Assembly: GCA_035275405.1 (NCBI GenBank)
Contig: DATEMU010000011.1
Span: 87,831 to 151,830, forward strand
Length of the DNA: 64,000 nucleotides
From: Phycisphaerae bacterium
GTDB taxonomy: Bacteria > Planctomycetota > Phycisphaerae > UBA1845 > UTPLA1
Reading direction: 5' to 3'
Under the pieces are notes generated by a model. It was not told where the DNA came from, made no database searches, and worked only from the letters and a program-made list of their open reading frames with translations. The position numbers and the translations under genes are program-made. Shown one piece after another: positions 44,280-52,813 of the stretch (positions within the stretch are counted from its first letter, which is position 1; each line of letters opens with the position of its first letter).

Positions 44280-46805
44280 TTACGGACACGACACGACCGT
44301 GACGGACCTCGTGCACGTCACCACGGCCGGTTCGGAGGTGGCCGTACCGTCGCAGGTGAAGTTCAACGTGCCCGTGGCGGTCACGCTCAGGACGAACGAG
44401 CCCGCGGCGCCGGCGTCGACGCAGACGGGGTTACCGTTCGCGGTCGTCGTGCCATCGCAGAAGGTCCCGTTTCCGGAGATGGACCACGCAAAGGTCCCGG
44501 CGAACGTCGCCTGACCGGAGGAATCGACGTGCGCGGAGAACACCAGGTCGGTGCTGTTGGCGCACGGGGCCATCGTGCCCTTGAGCTTCAGCACTGCCAC
44601 TGGGGCGCAGCACACGCTCTCGAAGCCATTGCCGTCGGTGACGGTCGCCGTATAGACGCCCGGCACGCTGACGGTGATGCAATCGTCATCAGAGGTGAAC
44701 CCGTTGGGCCCGGTCCACGAAATGGTGACCGGCGGGAGGGTACCCGTGGCGGGTTCGACGCAGAGCGTCGCAGTCTCGCCCTCGCAGATGAGTCCGCCAC
44801 CGGTGATCACGCAGCCACCGGGCGGGCAGGGAATGGCGGCCGAGCATTCCGTCTCGCAGCCGCTGTCATCGGTGATCGTGACCGTGAGCATCGGCGGTTC
44901 GACGGGGCTGCACGCGCCATCGGTGCGGTGATAGTTGACGGTGAACCCGGGGCCGTTACCGCCGTTGTTCACGACGCAACTGTCGACCACCCAGCCGGCG
45001 ACGTCGATGCTGGCGGAGCAGCTAAACGGCGCGTCCCCGCCGGAAATGGTGCCGGTGAAGACACCGCCTTCGGTCGGCTCTGCAATGACGCAGGTGAGAT
45101 TGGACGTGACGTTAACGTCCAGCTCGTCCGTGCACTCGCAGCCGTCGGCGCTGGTGACGGTCACTTCGAGGTGGACCGTTCCGCTGGCCCCGGCCGAGAA
45201 GGTGAGGGACGCGGTACCCTGGCCGGCGGTGATCGTTCCACCGCTGATGGTCCAGACGATGGTCGCACCCGCGCCGGGGTTCGCTATGCTCGCGGTATTC
45301 CCGGTGGAGTTCGGACACACGTCGGCCGCGGTGATCTCGCAGACGGGCACTTCGCCGATCGTCAGGTCGAGCGAGCCGGAGCACTCGCAGCCGGCGGCAT
45401 TCGTGACGGTCACATCGAGGGCGACGATTCCGCTGGCCCCGGCGGTGAAGGTGATGGACGCGGTGCCTTGACCCGCGGTGATCGTGCCGCCGCTGATCGT
45501 CCAGACGATCGTCGCGCCGGCTCCGGGGTTCGCTATGCTGGCAGTGTTACCCGTGGAGTTCGGGCACACATCGTCCGCGGTGATCGTGCAGTTCGGAGCG
45601 GCCAGGATTGTCAGATCTAGCGAATCCGTGCACTCGCAGCCGCTGGCAGAGGTCACCGAAACATCCAGGTTGACGACGCCACTGGCTCCCGCGCTGAAGG
45701 TGATCGACGATGTTCCCTGACCGGAGGTGAGGGTGCCGCCGCCGCTAACGGACCAGACAATGGTCGCCCCGGCCCCGGGATTGGCGATGCTGGCCGTGTT
45801 GCCGGTGGAATTGGGACATGGCGCCTCTGCCGTGATGTCGCAGACCGGTCCCGGCAGGATCGGCACGGTTTCCTTGCAAAGCCTCGTGCAGCCATTCACT
45901 GTGACGCTGGCGATGAACTGGACCTGTGCGCCGGCGCCGGCCGTGAACGTAATAGAGGAGGTGCCTTGCCCGGCCGTGATGGTGCCGCCGACGACTTGCC
46001 AGACAATGACGGCGCCGGGTCCGGGATCCGGGATGCTGGCCGTGCCGGTGGAATTGGGACACGGCGCCTCAGCCGTGATCTCGCAGACGGGTCCCGGCTG
46101 GAGCGTTACGGATTCCTTGCAAAGACTCTTGGTGCAGCCGTTCACTGCGACGCTGACGATAAACTTGACCTCCGTGCCGGCGCCGGCCGTGAACGTAATG
46201 GAGGAGGTGCCTTGGCCGCCCGTGATGGTGCCGCCTTCGATTTGCCAGATAATGACGGCGCCGGGCCCGGGATCCGGGATGCTGGCGCTACCGGTAGAAT
46301 TCTGGCAAGCCTGTGATATGGTGATTTCGCACGGCGGAGACAATCCGACTTGAAGTTCCAGCTCCGCTTCGCAATGGCCGACTTCAATCGCGTCAGGGGC
46401 ATCGTCGCCCACCACCGTGAGGAGAACGGTTCCAACAGCGTCAGCAGTAAAAGTGATGCACCGCGTGCCCTGTCCGGCGGTGATGGTTCCATTGGTGATG
46501 GTCCACACGTATTCCGCGGGCCCAGTGTCCGGGACGCACGCCGTGTTGCCGGTCGATCCTGCACACGGATTGAGCGGAATCGCGGTAATGGTGCAGTCCA
46601 CTATTGCGCTGTCATCTCCTCCCCCAGGCCCTTGCGGGGTCGGCAGGTTGGAGCCGTCGGTGCTGGGATTCGGGTTCGGGTTCGGAATGCCACCGTTACT
46701 GTTGTCGATGGGTCCGGTGTTACAGGAATAGGCGCCGCAGGCCAGCCCGATGGCGGTCAGCAGCGCGAGCAACTTGACTGGTGTTGACGTTATGGTCCTT
46801 GGCAT
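44280..46805 (-). CDS. Exported Ig-like/PKD-type repeat protein
   Basis: Starting at ATG 46805 (GGAG 9 bases upstream) gives 841 residues. A signal peptide or weak lipoprotein signal (LLALLTAIGLACGAYSC) and an Asn/Pro-rich linker lead to six tandem repeats of about 82 residues. Each has C-x-I-T...NSTG..ASI..PG.GA.IVW...GGTITAGQGT.SITF and Cys pairs that could form disulfides. Three further Ig-like domains follow, rich in Cys. There is no catalytic motif and no clear C-terminal anchor. It is likely a surface or matrix protein. The frame extends to 47021, but the extension is Arg-rich without signal character, so I reject it. Confidence 0.85.
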   Translation of the reverse strand: MPRTITSTPVKLLALLTAIGLACGAYSCNTGPIDNSNGGIPNPNPNPSTDGSNLPTPQGPGGGDDSAIVDCTITAIPLNPCAGSTGNTACVPDTGPAEYVWTITNGTITAGQGTRCITFTADAVGTVLLTVVGDDAPDAIEVGHCEAELELQVGLSPPCEITISQACQNSTGSASIPDPGPGAVIIWQIEGGTITGGQGTSSITFTAGAGTEVKFIVSVAVNGCTKSLCKESVTLQPGPVCEITAEAPCPNSTGTASIPDPGPGAVIVWQVVGGTITAGQGTSSITFTAGAGAQVQFIASVTVNGCTRLCKETVPILPGPVCDITAEAPCPNSTGNTASIANPGAGATIVWSVSGGGTLTSGQGTSSITFSAGASGVVNLDVSVTSASGCECTDSLDLTILAAPNCTITADDVCPNSTGNTASIANPGAGATIVWTISGGTITAGQGTASITFTAGASGIVALDVTVTNAAGCECSGSLDLTIGEVPVCEITAADVCPNSTGNTASIANPGAGATIVWTISGGTITAGQGTASLTFSAGASGTVHLEVTVTSADGCECTDELDVNVTSNLTCVIAEPTEGGVFTGTISGGDAPFSCSASIDVAGWVVDSCVVNNGGNGPGFTVNYHRTDGACSPVEPPMLTVTITDDSGCETECSAAIPCPPGGCVITGGGLICEGETATLCVEPATGTLPPVTISWTGPNGFTSDDDCITVSVPGVYTATVTDGNGFESVCCAPVAVLKLKGTMAPCANSTDLVFSAHVDSSGQATFAGTFAWSISGNGTFCDGTTTANGNPVCVDAGAAGSFVLSVTATGTLNFTCDGTATSEPAVVTCTRSVTVVSCP

Positions 46806-47081
46806 AAGTGCGTTCTCCAGGCGCGCGGATCGGGCGACGGCGCGATTCCGCGCTTTCTTGCAGTAGCGAACTTTCGTGTTTTCACGGCACGGGGGACATC
46901 CCCGGCCCGTCCTCTTCCCCCGCGAACTGTACCTGCGAAAGCCGAAGGATTCGCGGCCAGGCCGCCGTCCTTCGAACTCCCCCAAAGTTTCCTTCCATTC
47001 GCGTGTCAGGCCCTGAATCATCGCCGCGCGGGAATGCCCGGTGGGGCTTCGGGCGCGGCGGTGGTTCAGATCGCAGCGGTC

Positions 47082-47101
47082 TTACATGGGCTACCCTCCT
47101 T
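47082..47101 (-). promoter_or_regulatory. Start-stop site (ATG-TAA) behind a strong Shine-Dalgarno
   Basis: On the minus strand AAGGAGGG lies a few bases before ATG (47087-47085), which is immediately followed by TAA (47084-47082). The site is 277 bases before the Ig-like gene's ATG. A ribosome would start and stop at once, a known way to stall or regulate in some leaders. Confidence 0.35.
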
Positions 47102-47543
47102 TCTCCTTAGCCATTTTGCAATATGAGTAAGCGGTACGAGTTACCGCGCCGAAGAACCCCAACGTGAACTGACATTCCTGGCGCGAAAGGAGCCATCCGC
47201 ATTTTTGGAGATGACAGAATGGAAATTCGCGCCAACCATACAGCTAACGATACAAGTCCGGCTGAGTGAGTATCAATCGGGAGTGCATCCCATGCGGTCG
47301 CGAATGAGTGCGTAGGGCGGGATTAGCGCGGGGGTTGGGGCGATGGCGTAATCGGATAGGGTTTAGGTGCCGGGGGGTTGGCCTGGGAAATCATATTGAA
47401 TCAGGGGGCAACAGAATAGTGGATATTGGGCGACGGCCTGCGGTGGAAGTAACACCCCTTACGGCTGAGGCATCCAAGGGCGGGGCGCCGTTGGCCTGAT
47501 GCTGGTACCGATTCAGCCGGTATCATGGGATGAGGAGTCCGCG
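47102..47543. other. Intergenic region before the OlsF-like gene
   Basis: About 440 bp with no gene I can support; a 63-codon plus-strand frame at 47308-47499 is Arg/Gly-rich with no family character. Promoters for the minus-strand Ig-like gene and the plus-strand OlsF-like gene must be in here, but I cannot pick them out. GAGGAG (47532-47537) is the ribosome site of the next gene. Confidence 0.4.
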
Positions 47544-49346
47544 ATGAAATCGGTGGCTCTGAAAAGTAATCCGTTTTCATTATCAGGGTCGCCGTCCGCC
47601 AGCGGTCATCGTCTGTCGCTGCGGTTGGCGGGTCCCGTGCTCGAAAGGGCGCTGGGGCTGCGGGGCCTCGGCGCGATCTACGATAGCGCCCGCGACGCCG
47701 GGGGGCCGGCGGAGTTTTGCGAGGCGTCATTACGTTATTTGAACGTGAAATGGGAAGCGGCCGAGGAGCAGATCGCGAGAATTCCACGGAGCGGACCGCT
47801 GGTCGTCGTGGCGAATCATCCGTTTGGAGCGCTCGAAGGAGTCATCATTGCCGCGCTGCTGTTACGTATCCGGCCAGATGTGAAGCTGCTGGCGAATCAC
47901 TTACTCGACCGGATTCCGGAGCTGCGGCCTGTCCTGGTTTCCGTTGATCCATTTGGTGGAGAGGAAGCCGCCGGTCGGAACCGCATTCCCTTGCGAAGTG
48001 CCATCGATTGGGTGCGCGGCGGCGGGGCATTGGCGGTGTTTCCAGCAGGCGAGGTCGCGCACCTTACCCTCCGGGACCGTCATGTTGCCGAGCCGAGGTG
48101 GAGCGCGACGGTGGGGAAGATTATCCGCCGAACTTCGGCAAATGTCGTGCCTGTGTTCTTTGAGGGCCGCAACAGCGCGAAGTTTCAGGCGCTGGGATTG
48201 CTTCACCCCCGGGTTCGCACGGCGCTCCTGCCGCGGGAATTATTGAACAAGCGAGATCGTAGTATTCGCGTTGCGATTGGCCGTCCGATCCCTGTAGAAC
48301 GATTGCGGAGATTCGAACGACCGTCGGAGATCGTAGAGTACCTGCGCCTGCGCACGTTAATGCTGGCCGATCCGTGCGTTTCGCGTGCCGCCGGCGCCGC
48401 CGAGTTTCAGAATGAGGGGGCCGCGACCATCGCGCCAGCGCAAGACATCAACAGCCTGCATGATGAGATTGCCCGCATTCCACAGGGGCAGCAGTTAGCG
48501 GAATTGGGGCCGATGGTCGTTTTTTGCTGTCCGGCCGATTCCATCCCGCGCGTCGTCAAAGAGATCGGCCGCCAAAGGGAGGAGACATTTCGGCGAGTCG
48601 GCGAGGGAACGGGTCGCGGCGAGGATCTCGACCAATTCGACGAACACTATTTACATCTGTTTGCATGGGATCGCGAGGCTCGCCGGCTCGTCGGGGCGTA
48701 TCGACTGGGGTTGTCGGACAAAATCGTTTCTCAGCAAGGCATCGACGGGATTTACACGCACACGCTGTTCAAGTTCAACCGATCGTTGCTTGACCAATTA
48801 GGGCCGGCGATCGAATTGGGCCGGTCGTTCGTAGTCGCCGAATATCAACGCAGTTTCGCGCCGCTTCTTCTGCTGTGGAAAGGCATCGGCCGGTTCCTGG
48901 TCACGCACCCGCAGTATCGCATTCTATTTGGGGCGGTCAGCATCAGCGACGAATACGAATCGACGACGAAGCGGATTCTCATGTCATTCCTGCGGGCGAA
49001 CTGTTTCGACGAGGCGCTTTCGGCAGGAATCAAGCCGCGGAATCCGCCTCGATTCGCGCGATTGCGTCGCGACGAGGAAAGACTGCTCAGTGCAACGATT
49101 CACGGCATCGACGAGGTGGACGAGCTTGTTCAGGAAATCGAGGCGGACGGACGCGGCGTCCCGATCCTGCTGCGGCAATACCTCAAACTGAACGCCAAGC
49201 TGCTGGGATTCAACGTCGATCCGGTCTTCGGGAACGTGCTCGACGGGCTGTTCTACGTCGACCTGACAACAGTTGAGCGCTCGCTTCTGGACCGTTACCT
49301 GGGGCGGGAAGCGGCCACGGCGTATCTCGCCTACCATCGCGTGTAA
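47544..49346 (+). CDS. Bifunctional acyltransferase, OlsF-like (ornithine/amino lipid type)
   Basis: Starting at ATG 47544 (GAGGAG 6 bases upstream) gives 600 residues with two parts. The N-terminal part (about 60-300) is a PlsC-like O-acyltransferase with NHPFGALEG (His92, Glu98) and VFPAGEV. The C-terminal part (about 330-590) resembles the hemolysin-like GNAT N-acyltransferase OlsB, for example GAYRLG and ELGRSFVVAEYQRSFAPLLLLWKGIGRFL. OlsF of Serratia makes ornithine lipid with this same order of domains, so the product is probably a phosphorus-free amino lipid. The amino acid is not known. The convergent DedA/ATP-grasp gene is 38 bp away. Confidence 0.82.
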   Translation: MKSVALKSNPFSLSGSPSASGHRLSLRLAGPVLERALGLRGLGAIYDSARDAGGPAEFCEASLRYLNVKWEAAEEQIARIPRSGPLVVVANHPFGALEGVIIAALLLRIRPDVKLLANHLLDRIPELRPVLVSVDPFGGEEAAGRNRIPLRSAIDWVRGGGALAVFPAGEVAHLTLRDRHVAEPRWSATVGKIIRRTSANVVPVFFEGRNSAKFQALGLLHPRVRTALLPRELLNKRDRSIRVAIGRPIPVERLRRFERPSEIVEYLRLRTLMLADPCVSRAAGAAEFQNEGAATIAPAQDINSLHDEIARIPQGQQLAELGPMVVFCCPADSIPRVVKEIGRQREETFRRVGEGTGRGEDLDQFDEHYLHLFAWDREARRLVGAYRLGLSDKIVSQQGIDGIYTHTLFKFNRSLLDQLGPAIELGRSFVVAEYQRSFAPLLLLWKGIGRFLVTHPQYRILFGAVSISDEYESTTKRILMSFLRANCFDEALSAGIKPRNPPRFARLRRDEERLLSATIHGIDEVDELVQEIEADGRGVPILLRQYLKLNAKLLGFNVDPVFGNVLDGLFYVDLTTVERSLLDRYLGREAATAYLAYHRV

Positions 49347-49383
49347 TCAGATACCCGTCTTAACGACGTGCCGTTTTTATGGA

Positions 49384-50982
49384 TTAATCTGACAGTGTGT
49401 CGATACGGCGATTTCGATAATACGCACGGGCGTGGCCCGCGAGTCGGCGCGTTGAGGTCGTCGTGTGACCGAGGCGGCGATTGGCCGCGCCGATCTTGAA
49501 GAGCAGCGACCACTGCCTGCAAAGGACGCGATACGCCGTCGTCAAGCGCCATGACGGATCATAGATATTCGTCGATTCGGAGCTGGCGCCGTTCAGCTCG
49601 ACGATCGTGAACCCGCGACCGGCCTTGAAGGCCTCGACATCGGTAAAGCGGATATCGAAGCGGCCGAAGTGAAAGCCGTCGAAGTGCCGGGCGATTTGGT
49701 CGATTCGTTGCTCCAGCTCCGGCGTGATGAGGGGGGCACCGTCGAGAAACATCGTGCCCTGGCAATGGTTGCCGGCGACGACCAGTCGGTGGCATTGACC
49801 TGGGGCCAAGACCGCCTCGGCCTGACCGTTGAGTCGGGCGAGAAACGTATCGGCCTGCATGCGATAGCGGGGATGATTCCAGATCAGTTCCTCAACGGTC
49901 GAATGTCCGTCGCCTACAACGACGGGAAAGTGTTTGTCGGTGATGGAAAAGATGCGGCCGCGGGCCTCGCCGGGGAGGCGATAATAGAAGACGCCCGCCT
50001 CGTACGGACCCGGGTGATAGACCTGGACGAGAATAGGATCGTGCGCCTCGCGCAGGTAGCAAACCGCCTGGTCGCGAGTGTGTATCAGCTTCACGCCGGC
50101 GCCGCGTTCGCCGACGTCTGGCTTGAAGATCAACGGGTAAGACCACGTCGACCCGAGTACGAGTTCGTCAAACTGAGCCAGTCGCGCTTCAGGCGTCGGC
50201 GCGTCGAGGCGTTCGGTCGGCGTGACCCATTCATCGGGCAACTTTCGCAGGATGTCGAACTTGGATTCGCCGACGAAGCCGCCGTGGGGTATACCCGGAT
50301 TGGCGGCGGTCAGCGTTCCAAATCCACGATGCCGAATTGAGAGATAAGCGATCCAGGGGATGACAGGGATATAAAAAAGCCAAGGGGGCCAGAACTCCCA
50401 ACGCCAAAGTCGCTGAATCCGGGCCTTGAGGCGCGCTCGCCCCACCGCGCTGCCGGAAAACTCGAGCAGTTTCACGATCAGAAAGAGCAGAAGGACTGCC
50501 GCTGCGACAGCGACCCACCCACCGCCGAGGACCGTTTCTAAACCTCTCAAGACCGGCTCACTCGCCAGGGCGGCCGTGCCGACAATCAGCGGCGTCCACA
50601 GCGCGGCGGCCAGCGCAGCATAGAAGAGGAACCGCCACGACCTGCGCCCGACGACGCCGGCGGCGACGTAGGTGGGCAGGCGAGTGCCCGGCAAGAAACG
50701 CGAGGTCAACACGAGCCATCCCACGCGGGTGTCGAACCAGTCGCCGAGGGTTTGGATGCGATGACGGGGAAGCCTCCGTTTGATGGGACCCCATTCAAGG
50801 ACCGTCGCGCCGAACGACCGGCCCAAGAGCCAGAGGCCCATGTCGCCGACCAGGATGCCGAGGAAGCAGCCGCACACGCCTATTACCGCGTCCAATTCGT
50901 GACGACGGATGAGCAAACCGACGGCGATGCAGGTCAGGTCCTCCGAGACGAACGTGCCAAAGATGATGGCCAGGAAGGACAT
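49384..50982 (-). CDS. DedA (VTT) membrane domain fused to an ATP-grasp domain
   Basis: The 532-residue protein starts with a DedA/VTT membrane domain (about 1-175). It has the acidic site FVSED, GDMGLWLLGR and SRFLPGTR (94-101), plus four or five membrane helices. A linker (176-235) precedes a soluble ATP-grasp-like domain. That domain has FKPDVGERGAGV (Lys287 and glycine loop), a GRFDIR motif (440-445) and VELNGASSES (Glu462, Asn464), the Mg-binding residues. DedA proteins flip lipids or drive proton-linked transport; ATP-grasp enzymes ligate carboxylates to amines. The fusion suggests a membrane-coupled ligase. It starts one base after the NRDE stop and ends 38 bp from the OlsF-like gene. 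Confidence 0.85.
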   Translation of the reverse strand: MSFLAIIFGTFVSEDLTCIAVGLLIRRHELDAVIGVCGCFLGILVGDMGLWLLGRSFGATVLEWGPIKRRLPRHRIQTLGDWFDTRVGWLVLTSRFLPGTRLPTYVAAGVVGRRSWRFLFYAALAAALWTPLIVGTAALASEPVLRGLETVLGGGWVAVAAAVLLLFLIVKLLEFSGSAVGRARLKARIQRLWRWEFWPPWLFYIPVIPWIAYLSIRHRGFGTLTAANPGIPHGGFVGESKFDILRKLPDEWVTPTERLDAPTPEARLAQFDELVLGSTWSYPLIFKPDVGERGAGVKLIHTRDQAVCYLREAHDPILVQVYHPGPYEAGVFYYRLPGEARGRIFSITDKHFPVVVGDGHSTVEELIWNHPRYRMQADTFLARLNGQAEAVLAPGQCHRLVVAGNHCQGTMFLDGAPLITPELEQRIDQIARHFDGFHFGRFDIRFTDVEAFKAGRGFTIVELNGASSESTNIYDPSWRLTTAYRVLCRQWSLLFKIGAANRRLGHTTTSTRRLAGHARAYYRNRRIDTLSD

Positions 50983-51777
50983 TCACACCCTTTGCGTTCG
51001 GGCCAGCGAAGTGCAACGGGAAGTCCGGCTCTCGCTTGGCGGCACGGGCTGATACGCCATCGCCACATCGTTCTGACCGACCTCGACGATCGTGGTGCTT
51101 ACGGTGCGGGCTTCGGCGCGTGACATGCAAACGCTTATGTGCGGTCGGTCGGGCCATTGATGGCGGTGAAATCGATCTTGTGCACTGGAGAGCGCGCCAG
51201 CTTCGGAAAAAAACTCGTCGAACAACGCACGGCGCGGCGGATTAACCACTTCATCCCCCAGGCCGGACGTCGTATAGAACAGCGGGCAACCATCCCACGA
51301 CGAGTCCACTCGGCGGAAGTCCCGACCGTCGCTGGTCAGCTCGACGAGGTTTTTGCCGTCGACGGCAATGACCAGGAACGGTGGAAACGATTGGGGATTG
51401 AGCTTTTCAATCACTGCGGCGGCTTCGCGCGCGTCGCCGCGCGTCATCATCATTGGCACGATCGTACCCCGACTGCGAAACGCGCTCTTGTCGCGCGCCG
51501 CTTTCTCGGCCGCAGGGCGTTGATAGGTATTCAGGAGCGTGGCGATGAGCCCGGCCTCGTTGACGGCAATCCACGTGCCGTCAGACACGGGATCGATCGG
51601 CATGATCGCCTTGAAATCGCCGCATTGCCGACTCTCCGGTGGTCGAGCTTCCGGTCGATTCCTCGATTCGTCGCGATTGCAGGCCAGCCGAAGCCCCCGA
51701 CTTGAAATAGCCGACGCGCCGGCCAACCCGCCCGAAACCTCAGCATCATCCAACGCGATCAGGCTGACTGTACACAT
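50983..51777 (-). CDS. NRDE/TANGO2-family protein
   Basis: Starting at ATG 51777, the 264-residue protein begins MCTVSLIA and carries LACNRDESRNRPEARPP, the NRDE motif that names the family. DGTWIAVNEAGLIATLLN and SFPPFLVIAVDG follow. TANGO2 in animals is linked to heme and lipid handling, but the reaction in bacteria is unknown. The N-terminal Cys could be processed like an Ntn hydrolase nucleophile. It starts inside the DinB-like gene (19-bp overlap), and its stop abuts the DedA/ATP-grasp start. Confidence 0.85.
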   Translation of the reverse strand: MCTVSLIALDDAEVSGGLAGASAISSRGLRLACNRDESRNRPEARPPESRQCGDFKAIMPIDPVSDGTWIAVNEAGLIATLLNTYQRPAAEKAARDKSAFRSRGTIVPMMMTRGDAREAAAVIEKLNPQSFPPFLVIAVDGKNLVELTSDGRDFRRVDSSWDGCPLFYTTSGLGDEVVNPPRRALFDEFFSEAGALSSAQDRFHRHQWPDRPHISVCMSRAEARTVSTTIVEVGQNDVAMAYQPVPPSESRTSRCTSLARTQRV

Positions 51778-52334
51778 GGGGTCCGATCGAGATAGGCCAG
51801 GGTCGACGGAGCGAAGCCGAACCTCGGATCGACGCACGCGCCGAGCGCCTGGGCCGCGACCGCCATCATGGCCTGGTGGTGCGTCGTGTGATTGAGGACG
51901 AAGACGAGTTCGCGGCTCCAACTGGAATGGGCCCGCACCGTCTCGCCATCCGGCGTCAACATCGAACGGACACTCAGGTATCGCTCCTTGACCGGCACGG
52001 ATCGTTCGAAGACGCCCCGAAGCTCGGCCAGCCGCTCTCGGGCGGCGGACGGGGATCGTTCGATTTCCGTGCCGCGCTGCCGTGCATCGTAGTCCACAAA
52101 TCCGTCGGCGAGGCCCCGGACCAGGGCCGCCACGTGATCGAGGGAGTGGCGAACGTGGCTGCCGACGCTCGCCATGTCGTTGGCCGGCTTGGCCGCATAC
52201 TGCATATCGGGCAGGTCGCTGATAAAGTCGTCCAACGCGTCCAGCGATTCGATGACGGCGCGAATGGCCTGGAAGATCGAAGGATCGCTTTGCCGGCTGT
52301 CCTCCGCGAGCAGTGAATCCGGTGCGAAGTTCAT
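51759..52334 (-). CDS. DinB-like (YfiT/DinB fold) protein
   Basis: Starting at ATG 52334 gives 191 residues forming a four-helix DinB-like bundle. The metal-binding His are at GSHVRHSLDHVAALV and FVLNHTTHHQAMM. DinB-fold proteins include nickel- or zinc-dependent thiol S-transferases, for example with bacillithiol or mycothiol; which thiol is used here is unknown. The reading frame runs on to 52739 but that part overlaps the DoxX gene. The start overlaps the DoxX stop by 4 bp, so translation is coupled. Confidence 0.8.
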   Translation of the reverse strand: MNFAPDSLLAEDSRQSDPSIFQAIRAVIESLDALDDFISDLPDMQYAAKPANDMASVGSHVRHSLDHVAALVRGLADGFVDYDARQRGTEIERSPSAARERLAELRGVFERSVPVKERYLSVRSMLTPDGETVRAHSSWSRELVFVLNHTTHHQAMMAVAAQALGACVDPRFGFAPSTLAYLDRTPCVQSA

Positions 52335-52807
52335 TGAACCACCTGCCTCCCTGCGGTCATGGAGCGGGCCCCGCGGAATCGGACCAGCCAGCGATTCCAC
52401 TCCCGTCTCCGCAACAAGAGGATACCCGCCGAAGACGCAAATACCACCAGGGCCAGACCAAACAGCAGACCGCCGTCGCCTTGGACGACGATGCCGAGCT
52501 GGGTAAGGTGGCTGACGATCGCTCCGGAAATGACGCCCAAGGCGACAAGGCTGCCGCAGATCACGGTCCGGGGAACCAATAGAAGGATGCCGGCGACCAA
52601 CTCGGCGAGGCCGGAGCCGATCCGGCCCCACGGTTCCATGCCGAGCTTTGTAAAGATGTACACGGATTCCTCTGCGGCGGTAAACTTGAAGAACAGTGTT
52701 TGGAAAAGTATCACCGCGACAACGAACTGAAGGACCCAACTTACAATGACGGCCGGGCGGCTGGAAGTCGCCACCACCACCGACGGAATGGTCTCAGGAG
52801 TCTTCAT
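52331..52807 (-). CDS. DoxX-like membrane protein
   Basis: The 158-residue protein has four membrane helices (about 21-40, 60-80, 85-102 and 112-132). FFKFTAAEESVYIFTKLGMEPWGRIGSGLAELVAGILLLVP is typical of the DoxX/DoxD group. DoxX proteins are quinone-related subunits of oxidoreductases, but many copies are orphan. In this run they sit among other redox genes. It starts 6 bp after the thioredoxin-fold/YHS gene. Confidence 0.8.
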   Translation of the reverse strand: MKTPETIPSVVVATSSRPAVIVSWVLQFVVAVILFQTLFFKFTAAEESVYIFTKLGMEPWGRIGSGLAELVAGILLLVPRTVICGSLVALGVISGAIVSHLTQLGIVVQGDGGLLFGLALVVFASSAGILLLRRREWNRWLVRFRGARSMTAGRQVVQ

Positions 52808-52813
52808 GGCTTA

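Noticed and set aside
44280..47021. Long form of the Ig-like gene
   Set aside because: The extra N-terminus is Arg/Lys-rich and precedes a clear signal peptide at 46805 that has its own ribosome site.
47308..47499. 63-codon plus-strand frame before the OlsF-like gene
   Set aside because: Low-complexity Arg/Gly text with no ribosome site or family character.
51759..52739. 326-codon form of the DinB-like gene
   Set aside because: Its first 135 codons are Arg-rich and overlap the clear DoxX gene; ATG 52334 has a ribosome site.
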